From the NCBI GenBank assembly GCA_022571215.1, contig JACZYG010000002.1:118332-182331 (forward strand): a stretch of DNA of 64,000 bases, read 5' to 3'. A program made the translations under genes and the position numbers. Source of the stretch: Fidelibacterota bacterium. Its GTDB lineage: Bacteria; Fidelibacterota; SORT01. Under the pieces are notes generated by a model that worked only from the letters and a program-made list of their open reading frames with translations, did not search any database and was not told the origin of the DNA. Of this stretch, positions 25,023-33,178 are shown in pieces; the stretch's first letter is position 1, and every line of letters starts with the position of its first letter.

Positions 25023-25427
25023 ATGAAAAATAAAATTACTCAAACTCTGTTTGTCATTGCTCTTTTGAACGGCGTAGTGCTGGGCAGCTCAATATTAGTG
25101 AATTTTGAGGCAGTCACCATGGATAACAGTATACGGTTAGAATGGGATTCCGAGCAGGAGTTGAATTTATTAGAGTACCAAATAGAGCGTAGCGTATCGG
25201 GCGGAGATTTTGTGTTTATAGGGAATCATATGCCTAAAGGCTCTAACAGCCATTATACTTATGTTGATGAAACAATATTTGCTAAAATTACTGATCGCGC
25301 CTATAGTTATCGGATAAAAATAGTAGATAAAGATGATAGTTTTACTTACTCGCCCACAGTTACCGTCACGCCTACTCTCTCTGCCGCAAGAGAAACCTGG
25401 GGAAGCATAAAAGCTATCTTTCGGTAA
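25023..25427 (+). CDS. Small secreted protein with fibronectin-III-like fold
   Basis: A 134-residue protein from the ATG at 25023 (an in-frame ATG at 24996 is less likely). The signal peptide KNKITQTLFVIALLNGVVLG is followed by one domain with the pattern of cell-surface beta-sandwiches: FEAVTMDNSIRLEWDSEQEL, EYQIERSVSGGDFVFIG, then YTYVDETI and YSYRIKIVDKDDSFTYSPTV. This resembles the FN3-like module often placed before T9SS domains in FCB proteins, but here no sorting domain follows and the chain ends soon after. It could be a truncated remnant of a larger surface protein or a stand-alone domain. Confidence 0.7.
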   Translation: MKNKITQTLFVIALLNGVVLGSSILVNFEAVTMDNSIRLEWDSEQELNLLEYQIERSVSGGDFVFIGNHMPKGSNSHYTYVDETIFAKITDRAYSYRIKIVDKDDSFTYSPTVTVTPTLSAARETWGSIKAIFR

Positions 25428-25451
25428 TTCAATTTAAAAACAACTTCTGAT

Positions 25452-25479
25452 GTCGGCTACTGAATTCCGGCTTTTTTTT
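25452..25479 (+). terminator. Probable terminator after the small secreted protein
   Basis: GTCGG (25452-25456) pairs with CCGGC (25467-25471, one G-T pair) and is followed by eight T residues. The stem is short, but placement 24 bases after the stop codon is right. Confidence 0.5.
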
Positions 25480-25535
25480 CTTAAAATCTATTTTGCTCAA
25501 TTCTTGAATTCCTGTGATATTTTAAGGCTTTTATC

Positions 25536-25562
25536 TTGACATTAAATAGACCTATAGATAAT
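25536..25562 (+). promoter_or_regulatory. Probable promoter of mtnP
   Basis: TTGACA (25536-25541) followed after 15 bases by GATAAT (25557-25562), or 16 bases to ATAATT. The mtnP ATG is at 25594. Confidence 0.5.
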
Positions 25563-25593
25563 TTTCGTGACTTGAAAGGACGGAGTATTACAG

Positions 25594-26463
25594 ATGGATA
25601 ATGCAGGAAAAATAGGTGTCATAGGCGGTTCGGGCTTTTATGATATAGATGGGTTCGAGAAGGTAAATGAAGTCCGTCAAGAGACTCCCTGGGGTGAACC
25701 TTCCGATAAATACTCCATATACAACTATTCAGGTAAAGAGATAGTTTTCCTTGCGAGACATGGAGAAGGTCATAAATTATTGCCTTCAGAAATTAACTAT
25801 CGCGCGAATATCTACGGAATGAAAATGTTAGGCGTTGAACGGATAATTTCTGTTTCCGCGGTCGGCTCTTACAAAGAAGAGATAGCGCCTCGAAGTATTG
25901 TGATAATCGATCAGTTTTTCGACAGAACAAGACGCACCGAAGGCACAACTTTTTTTGGAAATGGTATTGCCGCTCACGTCTCTTTTGCGGAACCTGTCTG
26001 TCCTGTACTTTCCCAGGCGCTCTATGATTCGATTGTCAAAACAGGCGTTATCGTCCATAAAAACGGAACCTATGTGAATATGGAGGGTCCAGCCTTTTCA
26101 ACGAAGGCGGAAAGTCAGTTTTTCAAAAAGCAGGGAATGGATGTCATCGGAATGACAAATATATCCGAAGCGCGTTTAGCCAGGGAAGCGGAGCTGTGCT
26201 ATTCTACCATAGCATTGGTGACCGATTATGACGCATGGCACGAAGAGTTAGAGGCTGTAAGCGTCAGGGAGGTTATTGGTAATTTGGTGGAAACGACCAA
26301 ATATGCGAAAGAGGGAATAAAAGCTGCGCTGAGCGAAATCCCATCGGCACGTGACTGCCTGTGTAAAACAGCGTTAAGCAACGCGCTGATCACCGATAAA
26401 AAAGTGATAGATCCCGAAACAAGAGGAAAATTATCCTTGCTAATCGATAAATATCTTAACTAA
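25594..26463 (+). CDS. mtnP: S-methyl-5'-thioadenosine phosphorylase
   Basis: A 289-residue purine nucleoside phosphorylase family enzyme that splits methylthioadenosine (a by-product of polyamine synthesis and related reactions) into adenine and methylthioribose-1-phosphate. It begins IGVIGGSGFYDIDGF. It has the phosphate-site FLARHGEGHKLLPSEINYRANI, the FFDRTRRTEGTTFFG segment, YVNMEGPAFSTKAES, and the substrate-site IGMTNISEARLAREAELCY, then VTDYDAWH. The length and motifs are standard for MtnP rather than PNP. It is probably the first gene of the transcript that continues into the small acidic protein and ileS. Confidence 0.95.
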   Translation: MDNAGKIGVIGGSGFYDIDGFEKVNEVRQETPWGEPSDKYSIYNYSGKEIVFLARHGEGHKLLPSEINYRANIYGMKMLGVERIISVSAVGSYKEEIAPRSIVIIDQFFDRTRRTEGTTFFGNGIAAHVSFAEPVCPVLSQALYDSIVKTGVIVHKNGTYVNMEGPAFSTKAESQFFKKQGMDVIGMTNISEARLAREAELCYSTIALVTDYDAWHEELEAVSVREVIGNLVETTKYAKEGIKAALSEIPSARDCLCKTALSNALITDKKVIDPETRGKLSLLIDKYLN

Positions 26464-26492
26464 TAGAGTATATCTGAAATCGAGGAAAATGG

Positions 26493-26753
26493 ATGTTAAC
26501 TGAAATAGAACTCGAGGGAATTCTCGGAGAATTAGAAATTGCGATGTCGGAGATGTTCCCCGAAGTTAGCATTACAAATTATGTCAAAGAAGTTGAGGGA
26601 TCAATAGTAGTGTATCTCTCAACGCCCAACGATGACATTCCGGAGATTGAAGAAGAATTAGCCTCCAAATCAGCTGAACTCGACACGGAATATGATTGCG
26701 AGTTCATCTTTGTGGTTAAAAATGAGTATATTGATAATGCTCCTACTGAATGA
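26493..26753 (+). CDS. Small acidic protein of unknown function
   Basis: An 86-residue, strongly acidic protein (long EIEEELASKSAELDTEYDCE stretch) lying 29 bases after mtnP and 12 bases before ileS, same strand. It has no signal peptide or membrane segment; the alternating pattern suggests a small alpha/beta domain. I recognise no family. Its position between two housekeeping genes and its codon use, similar to its neighbours, support a real gene. Confidence 0.65.
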   Translation: MLTEIELEGILGELEIAMSEMFPEVSITNYVKEVEGSIVVYLSTPNDDIPEIEEELASKSAELDTEYDCEFIFVVKNEYIDNAPTE

Positions 26754-26765
26754 TAAAATGATTCT

Positions 26766-29700
26766 ATGATAAAAAAAGAACAGAGTAAGATAGATTTTAT
26801 AGCCCTCGAAGAAGAAGTACTCGAGAGATGGAGTCAAGAGGATACATTCAACAAGCTCCGGGAAAAGAATCGAGGGAACAAAACTTTTTCATTTCTTGAC
26901 GGTCCGATAACCGCTAATAATCCGATGGGTGTTCATCATGCGTGGGGAAGGACATATAAGGATATATTCCAGCGATATAAAGCGATGCAGGGTTTTGACC
27001 AGCGGTATCAAAACGGTTTCGATTGTCAGGGCTTATGGGTAGAGGTCGAGGTAGAAAAAGAACTCGGATTCAACAGCAAAAAAGACATTGAAAAATATGG
27101 AATCGATAAATTTGTAGAGAAATGTAAAGAGCGGGTAAGGAAATATTCTGCCGTGCAGACCGAGCAATCAATACGACTCGGTTATTGGATGGATTGGGAA
27201 AACTCCTATTTTACTTACTCGGACGAAAATAATTATACGATCTGGTCATTCCTGAAAAAGTGTTATGAGAGGGGACTCATATATAAAGGGGATGACGTGA
27301 TGCCATGGTGTCCGCGATGCGGCACATCACTTTCCGAGCATGAAATTGCGACCGAAGGTTATGTAGAGATCAAACACCCGAGCGTGTTTGCGCAATTCCC
27401 GCTGATCGGAAGGGAGAATGAATACCTGCTGGTTTGGACTACAACCCCCTGGACGCTTGCAGCCAATGTGGCGGCTGCGGTAAAGGATGAAATCGATTAC
27501 GTGAAAGTCGAAAATGACGGCAAAATACTTTACATGGCGGAAAAGAGACTTCAGGAATTGAATGGCGATCACAAAATTCTTGAGAACCTCAAGGGCAAGG
27601 ATCTTATCGGTTGGAAATACGACGCGCCATTCAAAGAAATTCCTGTTCAGGAAGGTATTGAACATAAAGTGATAAGTTGGGACGAAGTAAGTGAAGAGGA
27701 TGGAACAGGAATAGTACACATAGCGCCCGGATGCGGAAGAGAAGATTACAGCCTCAGTAAGCAGTATGACCTCGCCGTAATTAAAACCCTGGATGAAGCA
27801 GGAAATTATTTAGAAGGTTTTGGAGAGCTTTCGGGTAAGAATATTTCGGAAGTCAACGATTGGATATTTAAAAATCTTAGAGAGAAAAACTTGCTCTATC
27901 AGAAAAGAACCATCAGTCACAGATATCCGGTCTGCTGGAGGTGCAAAACAGAATTAGTCTTTAGATTAGTGGACGAATGGTTCATATCCATGGACGAGCT
28001 CCGTGGCGATATACAAGAGGTCACAAAAAAAATTAATTGGATGCCTTCGTTCGGTTTAGATAGAGAACTCGATTGGCTCAGCAATATGCAGGATTGGAAT
28101 ATTTCCAAAAAGCGTTACTGGGGTTTGGCTCTACCGATCTATGAATGTAAATCCTGCGGACATATAGACGTGATAGGAAGTAAAGAGGAATTGAAAGAGA
28201 GGGCGTTGTCAGGCTGGGACAAGTTTGAAGGCAAATCTCCTCATAAACCTTTTATAGATGAGGTTACGATATCCTGTTCTAAGTGCGGTAAAGAGGTTTT
28301 CCGAATCCCCGAAGTCGGCAATCCATGGCTTGACGCGGGGATAGTTCCGTTTTCGACCCTCAAATATAACTCTGATAAAGAGTATTGGAACAAATGGTTC
28401 CCCGCGGATTTCATTACCGAATCGTTTCCCGGACAATTTAGAAACTGGTTCTATTGTCTGCTTGCGATGAGTACGGTTATGGAAAATCGGGAACCATTTC
28501 TGAATGTGCTGGGGCATGCGCTCGTGAAAGATTCTAAGGGCGAAGATATGCACAAGACGGCAGGTAACGCAATTCCGTTTGGAGAAGCCGCTGATTCTAT
28601 GGGTGTGGATGTTATAAGGTGGATATACGCTTCCCAAAATCCTTACAGCAATTTGCTGTTCGGATTTGACATCGCGGATGGAGAACGCCGAAAGATGTTA
28701 ACATTATGGAACGTATACACCTTCTTTACAACCTATGCCTCAATAGATAAATATGACCCGAATAAGCGAACTCCCGTAGCGGATAGAACCGAACTTGACA
28801 GATGGCTATTGTCGAAAACCAACCTCCTTGTGAAGGAAGCGACAAAGGAATTGGACGGATATCAGTGTGTGAATGTGATGCGGAAAACGGAAAAGTATTT
28901 GAACGACCTCTCAAACTGGTACGTAAGACGCTCGAGGAGAAGATTTTGGAAGAGCACAAACGATATAGATAAATTTCATGCTTACGATACCCTTTACGAA
29001 TCGCTTGTCACCCTGATTAAAATTTTAGCGCCGATAATACCATTTCTCACCGAGAAAATTTATTCAAATCTTGTACGCGATAAAATTAAAGATGCTCCCG
29101 AGTCGGTTCACCTTTCGGATTGGCCCGAGGCGGATGAGGAGCTGATAGATGAAAAATTGATGAAATCCATTGATACGGTTATTAAAGCCGTTGAGTTGGG
29201 CAGAGCTGCAAGGAACAAGGCACAACTGAAGGTCAGACAACCCCTCGAAGAGATCCATTTTTTCACGGAATCATCCGAAGAAAAAGAAGTCCTGAATTCT
29301 CTTTCAGATCAGATACTCGATGAACTGAACATTAAAAAACTGACTGTTCTCAATGATATGAACGAGCTCGCTGTTTTGCGCGTCAGTCCGAATTTCAAGG
29401 CATTGGGTCCTTCATTTGGAAAAGATGCTCAAAAAGTCGCTGAAATTATCAAGACCCTGGATGCGGAACAGCTGAACAGCGAATTGAGTAAAAATGGCAG
29501 TTACACTATCGAGATAGATTCTGATAGATATAAAATAACGAACGATATGGTCAGTTTCGAGCATGAACAGACAGAAGGCTTCAGTGTTGTGGACGCTAAT
29601 GGCATGACTGCGGCTTTGAACACCGTATTGACGCCTGATTTGATCAGGCAGGGGATGGTCAGGGAGCTTGTTCATGATATAAACAATTTACGAAAAGAAG

Positions 29701-29918
29701 CGGATTTTGATGTTTCTGACAGAATAAATATGTATCTTTCAATGGACGGCGAGTTATTGGAGGCTGTCAAGGAGCATGAAGCCTATTTGTCGAATGAAGT
29801 GTTGGCGGAGAGTATTAAATATGACTTTAAAGGCGGAGAATTTAACCAGGAAATAGAGATACAAAACAATAAGGTGTCAATCGGAATCGAGCGAACATCG
29901 AGTAAAAGTAAAGCATGA
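26766..29918 (+). CDS. ileS: Isoleucyl-tRNA synthetase
   Basis: A 1050-residue class I synthetase charging tRNA-Ile. The HIGH-type motif near 54-60 reads NNPMGVHHAWGRTYKD, i.e. GVHH where most enzymes have HxGH. The CP1 editing domain includes WTTTPWTLAANVA. Zinc-like CxxC pairs occur near 180 (CPRCGTS), 459 (CKSCG) and 503 (CSKCG). The KMSKS-type loop near 594 is DMHKTAGNAI, which keeps the second lysine only. The anticodon-binding helical domain follows, and the C-terminal extension lacks the extra zinc finger of E. coli-type enzymes. These traits fit the eukaryote-like IleRS2 type. The stop overlaps the next gene (ATGA). Confidence 0.97.
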   Translation: MIKKEQSKIDFIALEEEVLERWSQEDTFNKLREKNRGNKTFSFLDGPITANNPMGVHHAWGRTYKDIFQRYKAMQGFDQRYQNGFDCQGLWVEVEVEKELGFNSKKDIEKYGIDKFVEKCKERVRKYSAVQTEQSIRLGYWMDWENSYFTYSDENNYTIWSFLKKCYERGLIYKGDDVMPWCPRCGTSLSEHEIATEGYVEIKHPSVFAQFPLIGRENEYLLVWTTTPWTLAANVAAAVKDEIDYVKVENDGKILYMAEKRLQELNGDHKILENLKGKDLIGWKYDAPFKEIPVQEGIEHKVISWDEVSEEDGTGIVHIAPGCGREDYSLSKQYDLAVIKTLDEAGNYLEGFGELSGKNISEVNDWIFKNLREKNLLYQKRTISHRYPVCWRCKTELVFRLVDEWFISMDELRGDIQEVTKKINWMPSFGLDRELDWLSNMQDWNISKKRYWGLALPIYECKSCGHIDVIGSKEELKERALSGWDKFEGKSPHKPFIDEVTISCSKCGKEVFRIPEVGNPWLDAGIVPFSTLKYNSDKEYWNKWFPADFITESFPGQFRNWFYCLLAMSTVMENREPFLNVLGHALVKDSKGEDMHKTAGNAIPFGEAADSMGVDVIRWIYASQNPYSNLLFGFDIADGERRKMLTLWNVYTFFTTYASIDKYDPNKRTPVADRTELDRWLLSKTNLLVKEATKELDGYQCVNVMRKTEKYLNDLSNWYVRRSRRRFWKSTNDIDKFHAYDTLYESLVTLIKILAPIIPFLTEKIYSNLVRDKIKDAPESVHLSDWPEADEELIDEKLMKSIDTVIKAVELGRAARNKAQLKVRQPLEEIHFFTESSEEKEVLNSLSDQILDELNIKKLTVLNDMNELAVLRVSPNFKALGPSFGKDAQKVAEIIKTLDAEQLNSELSKNGSYTIEIDSDRYKITNDMVSFEHEQTEGFSVVDANGMTAALNTVLTPDLIRQGMVRELVHDINNLRKEADFDVSDRINMYLSMDGELLEAVKEHEAYLSNEVLAESIKYDFKGGEFNQEIEIQNNKVSIGIERTSSKSKA

Positions 29919-30295
29919 ATAAAAAAGATAAAGAATATTATAAGAAATTGATTCTCGAAAAGCGGGAAAATCTTGTGGACGAGTTGAGCATGTTGAAAGA
30001 AACAGCGTTAGACGATTCATCTCGCAAGTCCTCCGGGAATTCATCGAGCTACTCTTATCACATGGCTGATCTCGGAACTGATTCGCAGGAGAGAGAAAAA
30101 GCTTATTTATTTCTCGCGCGTGAAAATAAATATCTGAGATATTTGAACGAGGCTCTTGAACGAATTGAACGCGGAGTTTACGGAATCTGTAAGATATGTG
30201 AGAAACCTATTCCTAAAGCGAGATTAAAAGCGGTTTCTCACGCGACAATGTGCGTACCGTGTAAAACAGAGTATAACGAAAATAATAATCAATAA
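29915..30295 (+). CDS. DksA/TraR-type zinc-finger protein
   Basis: A 126-residue protein with an N-terminal coiled-coil-forming helix (KEYYKKLILEKRENLVDELS) and a C-terminal four-cysteine zinc finger, CKICEKPIPKARLKA then CVPC. The loop between the helices lacks the DxxDxA motif that lets E. coli DksA act on the RNA polymerase secondary channel; it contains MADLGTDSQEREKAYLF instead. This ileS-associated family is common in FCB bacteria and is usually just called TraR/DksA-like. It overlaps ileS by four bases and precedes lspA by 15. Confidence 0.93.
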   Translation: MNKKDKEYYKKLILEKRENLVDELSMLKETALDDSSRKSSGNSSSYSYHMADLGTDSQEREKAYLFLARENKYLRYLNEALERIERGVYGICKICEKPIPKARLKAVSHATMCVPCKTEYNENNNQ

Positions 30296-30310
30296 AGCAG
30301 GACGCTTATC

Positions 30311-30796
30311 TTGTTAAAGCCGCTCTCAATTTCGGGGTTGATCGTTATATTCGATCAACTAACAAAGAATGTTGTGAAAGCCCGAATGGAGTTAGGCGAG
30401 TCTTTTGATATTCTGGGTACGTTTTTAAAATTTACTTTTGTTGAAAATAAAGGATTGGCGTTCAGCATCAAGGTATCTAATCTCGGCATATTTACAGGCT
30501 TGTCGATGGTTGCGAGTTTAATAGTCTTGTATTATATATATAAGTATAAGGATGAGGGAGCGATGGTATATATGCCGTTGGCGCTCATATTCGGCGGGGC
30601 AATCGGCAATATGATAGATAGAGTCTTATACAGTAAGGTAGTTGATTTCATAGATGTAGGGATATCAAGCTACCGGTGGCCCGTCTTTAATATTGCGGAT
30701 TCCTCAGTATTTATCGGGCTTGTCTGGTTTCTTATAGCTTCATGGCGGGCAAATGATTATATTCAAGAGGAGGTCCAAGGGGAGGTAACTGATTAG
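30311..30796 (+). CDS. lspA: Lipoprotein signal peptidase (signal peptidase II)
   Basis: A 161-residue inner-membrane aspartic protease that removes signal peptides from prolipoproteins. Four transmembrane helices are evident. Conserved motifs: FDQLTKNVV at 14-22, FVENKGLAFS at 44-52, GNMIDRVLYSKVVDFID at 99-115, and WPVFNIADSSVFIG at 123-136; the last two carry the catalytic aspartates. Translation starts at TTG. Several lipoprotein substrates occur in this window. A GGGGAGG ribosome-binding site for rluD lies within its last codons. Confidence 0.96.
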   Translation: MLKPLSISGLIVIFDQLTKNVVKARMELGESFDILGTFLKFTFVENKGLAFSIKVSNLGIFTGLSMVASLIVLYYIYKYKDEGAMVYMPLALIFGGAIGNMIDRVLYSKVVDFIDVGISSYRWPVFNIADSSVFIGLVWFLIASWRANDYIQEEVQGEVTD

Positions 30797-31799
30797 AAAT
30801 TCTCTGACTATCTCAGTACCTGAAAACAAGAAGCCGGAAAGGATAGATATTTTTCTGTCAAGACAAATCGCCGACCTGAGCAGGTCTCAACTTAAAAAAT
30901 TAATTACCGAGGATGAAGTCCTTGTCAATGGAAAACCGGTCCGCCCGAGTTACCTGGTTGATCCCGGAGAGAGCATTGAGATAAATATCCCCACTCCCCC
31001 TCCGATTAAGGCGGAACCTGAAGATATTCCTCTTGACATAATTTTTGAAGACGAGAGTCTTATAGTCGTAAATAAATCAGCCGGAATAGTTGTCCATCCC
31101 GCCCGAGGTAATCTCAGGGGTACTCTTGTGAACGCCCTGCTTCATTATTCCAATTCGCTTTCTACGGGCGGCGATCCTTTCAGACCGGGGATTGTTCATC
31201 GGCTTGACAAAGGCACAAGCGGATTGATTATGATCGTAAAAAATGATAAAGTGCACTCCGCTATTACCACCATGTTTATGAATAGAGAAATTCATAAAGA
31301 ATATACCGCCTTGATATGGGGGATGATGACGAAGAAAAAGGGTACAATTTCGGATTCTATAGGGAGAAACCGGAGCGACCGAACAAAAATGTCCGCGGTC
31401 GAGAACGGGAAATCGGCAAGGACGGATTACTCTGTCGATGTTGAAATGGATTTTACCTCTCTTCTCACTCTTAGACCGGTTACCGGGCGGACTCACCAAC
31501 TCAGAGTACATCTTTCAAACTTGGGCAACCCTATCTTCGGTGATCATGAATACGGAGGAAGGGGAAGAATGGCAGGAATGGTCACGCCCGAAAGAAGGAA
31601 ACTAGCTGTCAAATTGCTGGAAATTCTGCCTAATCAAGCCCTTCACGCGAGTAAATTGAGTTTCAAGCATCCCGTTACCCAAAAAAATATCGAATTTGAA
31701 GCGCCGTTGCCTGAGAATTATCAGTCAGTTCTTGAGCTTTTTGAAACTGATAACTTCCGCGCTAAAAGCAACAGCGTTGAAATAGGGAAGAACGATTGA
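30792..31799 (+). CDS. rluD: Ribosomal large-subunit pseudouridine synthase (RluD type) with apparent ATT start
   Basis: A 335-residue enzyme making pseudouridines in 23S rRNA. Residues ~5-60 form an S4 RNA-binding domain (RIDIFLSRQIADLSRSQLKKLI, split by family-typical turns, and DEVLVNGKPVRPSYLVDPGE). The catalytic domain has the PGIVHRLDKGTSGL motif with the active-site aspartate, GRTHQLRVHL and LHASKLSF. The frame is closed by TAA at 30786-30788. Between there and the S4 domain there is no ATG, GTG or TTG, the first being a GTG at 31128 in mid catalytic domain. ATT at 30792 overlaps the lspA stop and has GGGGAGG six bases upstream, so I take it as the start. CTG at 30804 is the only other realistic choice. 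Confidence 0.93.
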   Translation: MRNSLTISVPENKKPERIDIFLSRQIADLSRSQLKKLITEDEVLVNGKPVRPSYLVDPGESIEINIPTPPPIKAEPEDIPLDIIFEDESLIVVNKSAGIVVHPARGNLRGTLVNALLHYSNSLSTGGDPFRPGIVHRLDKGTSGLIMIVKNDKVHSAITTMFMNREIHKEYTALIWGMMTKKKGTISDSIGRNRSDRTKMSAVENGKSARTDYSVDVEMDFTSLLTLRPVTGRTHQLRVHLSNLGNPIFGDHEYGGRGRMAGMVTPERRKLAVKLLEILPNQALHASKLSFKHPVTQKNIEFEAPLPENYQSVLELFETDNFRAKSNSVEIGKND

Positions 31800-32755
31800 G
31801 TTCAGAAGCATATTCGAATCGAAAAGAAGAGAGCGCTAAAACGAGAAACACAATTGCGGAATCTGCTAAGAGATTTCTTATCTCTTTGAAGGAGCAGTTG
31901 AATTATTCGGAGAATACTATACAGGCATATGCTGTGGATTTAGCGCAGTTTAACGATTTCTTGAGCGAATATCATTCAGACTCGAATGTATCAGTCGAAA
32001 AAATAGACAAGTTATCAATCAGACATTTTTTCGGAAAGTTGGACGAAGAGGGCATAAGCCGAAAAAGCATCGCGAGAAAATTAGCGGCGCTAAGATCGCT
32101 GTTCAAGTACCTCATAAGAACAGGAGTAATTGAGAATAATCCCGCAAAAAACTTTTCTTTCCCTAAAATGGAAAAAAGACTCCCGACTCCGCTTTCTGTG
32201 GAAGAAGCCCTGAAACTTGTTACTGCTCCAAAAGCCGATACGTTTGCGGGCGCAAGAGACTCCGCATTGTTGGAACTGCTATATGGAACCGGCGCGCGTT
32301 TATCAGAAATAGTAAGTTTGAATATTCGAAATCTTAATTGGGAATCAGGAACTGTCAGATTATTCGGGAAGGGATCGAAGGAACGGATTGTACCTTTGGG
32401 AGGACCGGGTTGGAAGGCTTTGGAAGTGTATGAAGGATTCAGAAATTCTAAAAGCAAAGAGGGTGACGAAATTGCGCTCTTTTTGAATAAGTACGGAAAA
32501 CGGTTGTCAGGCAGAGGAATTCAACGAATTGTTAAAAAATATATGAGTATGACCGTTGAGAGTAAGGGTAAAAACCCTCATATTCTAAGGCATACATTCG
32601 CAACTCATCTGCTTGAAAGGGGGGCAGACCTAAACGCTGTTAAAGAGCTTCTCGGCCATGAAGATCTGGCTACTACACAGATATATACTCATGTCGAAGC
32701 TGAAGGATTAAAAAAAGCGTACAAACAGGCTCATCCAAGAGCAGGGACCGAATAG
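31796..32755 (+). CDS. Tyrosine recombinase XerC/XerD
   Basis: A 319-residue site-specific recombinase. The N-terminal SAM-like core-binding domain includes LNYSENTIQAYAVDLAQFNDF. The C-terminal catalytic domain carries GTGARLSEIVSL (first Arg), HILRHTFATHLLERGADL (His-x-x-Arg), LLGHEDLATTQIYTHV (second His and tyrosine nucleophile). The length is that of the chromosome-dimer-resolving Xer proteins (about 300). It begins with a TTG overlapping the rluD stop and lies in a housekeeping operon, so it is a Xer protein, not a mobile-element integrase. XerC and XerD cannot be distinguished from this alone. Confidence 0.94.
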   Translation: MSSEAYSNRKEESAKTRNTIAESAKRFLISLKEQLNYSENTIQAYAVDLAQFNDFLSEYHSDSNVSVEKIDKLSIRHFFGKLDEEGISRKSIARKLAALRSLFKYLIRTGVIENNPAKNFSFPKMEKRLPTPLSVEEALKLVTAPKADTFAGARDSALLELLYGTGARLSEIVSLNIRNLNWESGTVRLFGKGSKERIVPLGGPGWKALEVYEGFRNSKSKEGDEIALFLNKYGKRLSGRGIQRIVKKYMSMTVESKGKNPHILRHTFATHLLERGADLNAVKELLGHEDLATTQIYTHVEAEGLKKAYKQAHPRAGTE

Positions 32756-32794
32756 GAATAATAAACTTCATCTGAAGAGATAAGGAGGAGCAGA

Positions 32795-33100
32795 ATGAAG
32801 ATAGAGATAACGGCAAGGAATTTCCGATTAGGAGCCAAAACACAGGAATATGTCGAAGACGAACTGAATAGATTGGAGAAACTTTACGATGGGATTATAG
32901 ATTGTCAGGTTATCCTTGAAAAAATCAAAAACGATAATATCGCAGAAATCATTTTGCGAGTTTATAAAAAAAATCTTGTCACCAAAGATACGACTGACGA
33001 AATGTTCAAATCGATTGACGGCGCAGCTGAAAAAATGAGAAGACGGCTGAAAAAATATAAACAAAAATTAACAGATTATGATCATGAAACATTAGAATAG
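32795..33100 (+). CDS. hpf: Ribosome hibernation-promoting factor, short form
   Basis: A 101-residue HPF/YfiA (RaiA) protein that binds the small ribosomal subunit in the tRNA and mRNA channel under starvation. It has the start MKIEITARNFRLGAKTQEYV, the central strands, and the conserved DEMFKSIDGAAEKMRRRLKKYK with basic residues that contact rRNA. The absence of the long C-terminal dimerisation domain makes it the short type. AAGGAGGAG lies seven to ten bases before the ATG. It follows xer by 40 bases. Confidence 0.95.
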   Translation: MKIEITARNFRLGAKTQEYVEDELNRLEKLYDGIIDCQVILEKIKNDNIAEIILRVYKKNLVTKDTTDEMFKSIDGAAEKMRRRLKKYKQKLTDYDHETLE

Positions 33101-33128
33101 TTGCGGTTAAGTCAAGATTGTTTATATT
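33101..33128 (+). promoter_or_regulatory. Possible promoter of the nucleotidyltransferase gene
   Basis: TTGCGG, 16 bases, then TATATT (33123-33128) on the plus strand, about 50 bases before the TTG start at 33179. The -35 match is partial. Confidence 0.3.
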
Positions 33129-33178
33129 AAGCGGATTGAAAATTCATTAAGAACCTAATCGGAAGGTGAATTACTGAT

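Noticed and set aside
31128-31799. GTG-started shorter form of the pseudouridine synthase
   Set aside because: It would lose the S4 domain and part of the catalytic domain, all of which are clearly coded upstream in the same frame.
31796-32755. Tyrosine recombinase as the integrase of a mobile element
   Set aside because: It has the size and motifs of XerC/XerD and sits in an operon of lspA, rluD and hpf; no attachment sites or cargo flank it.
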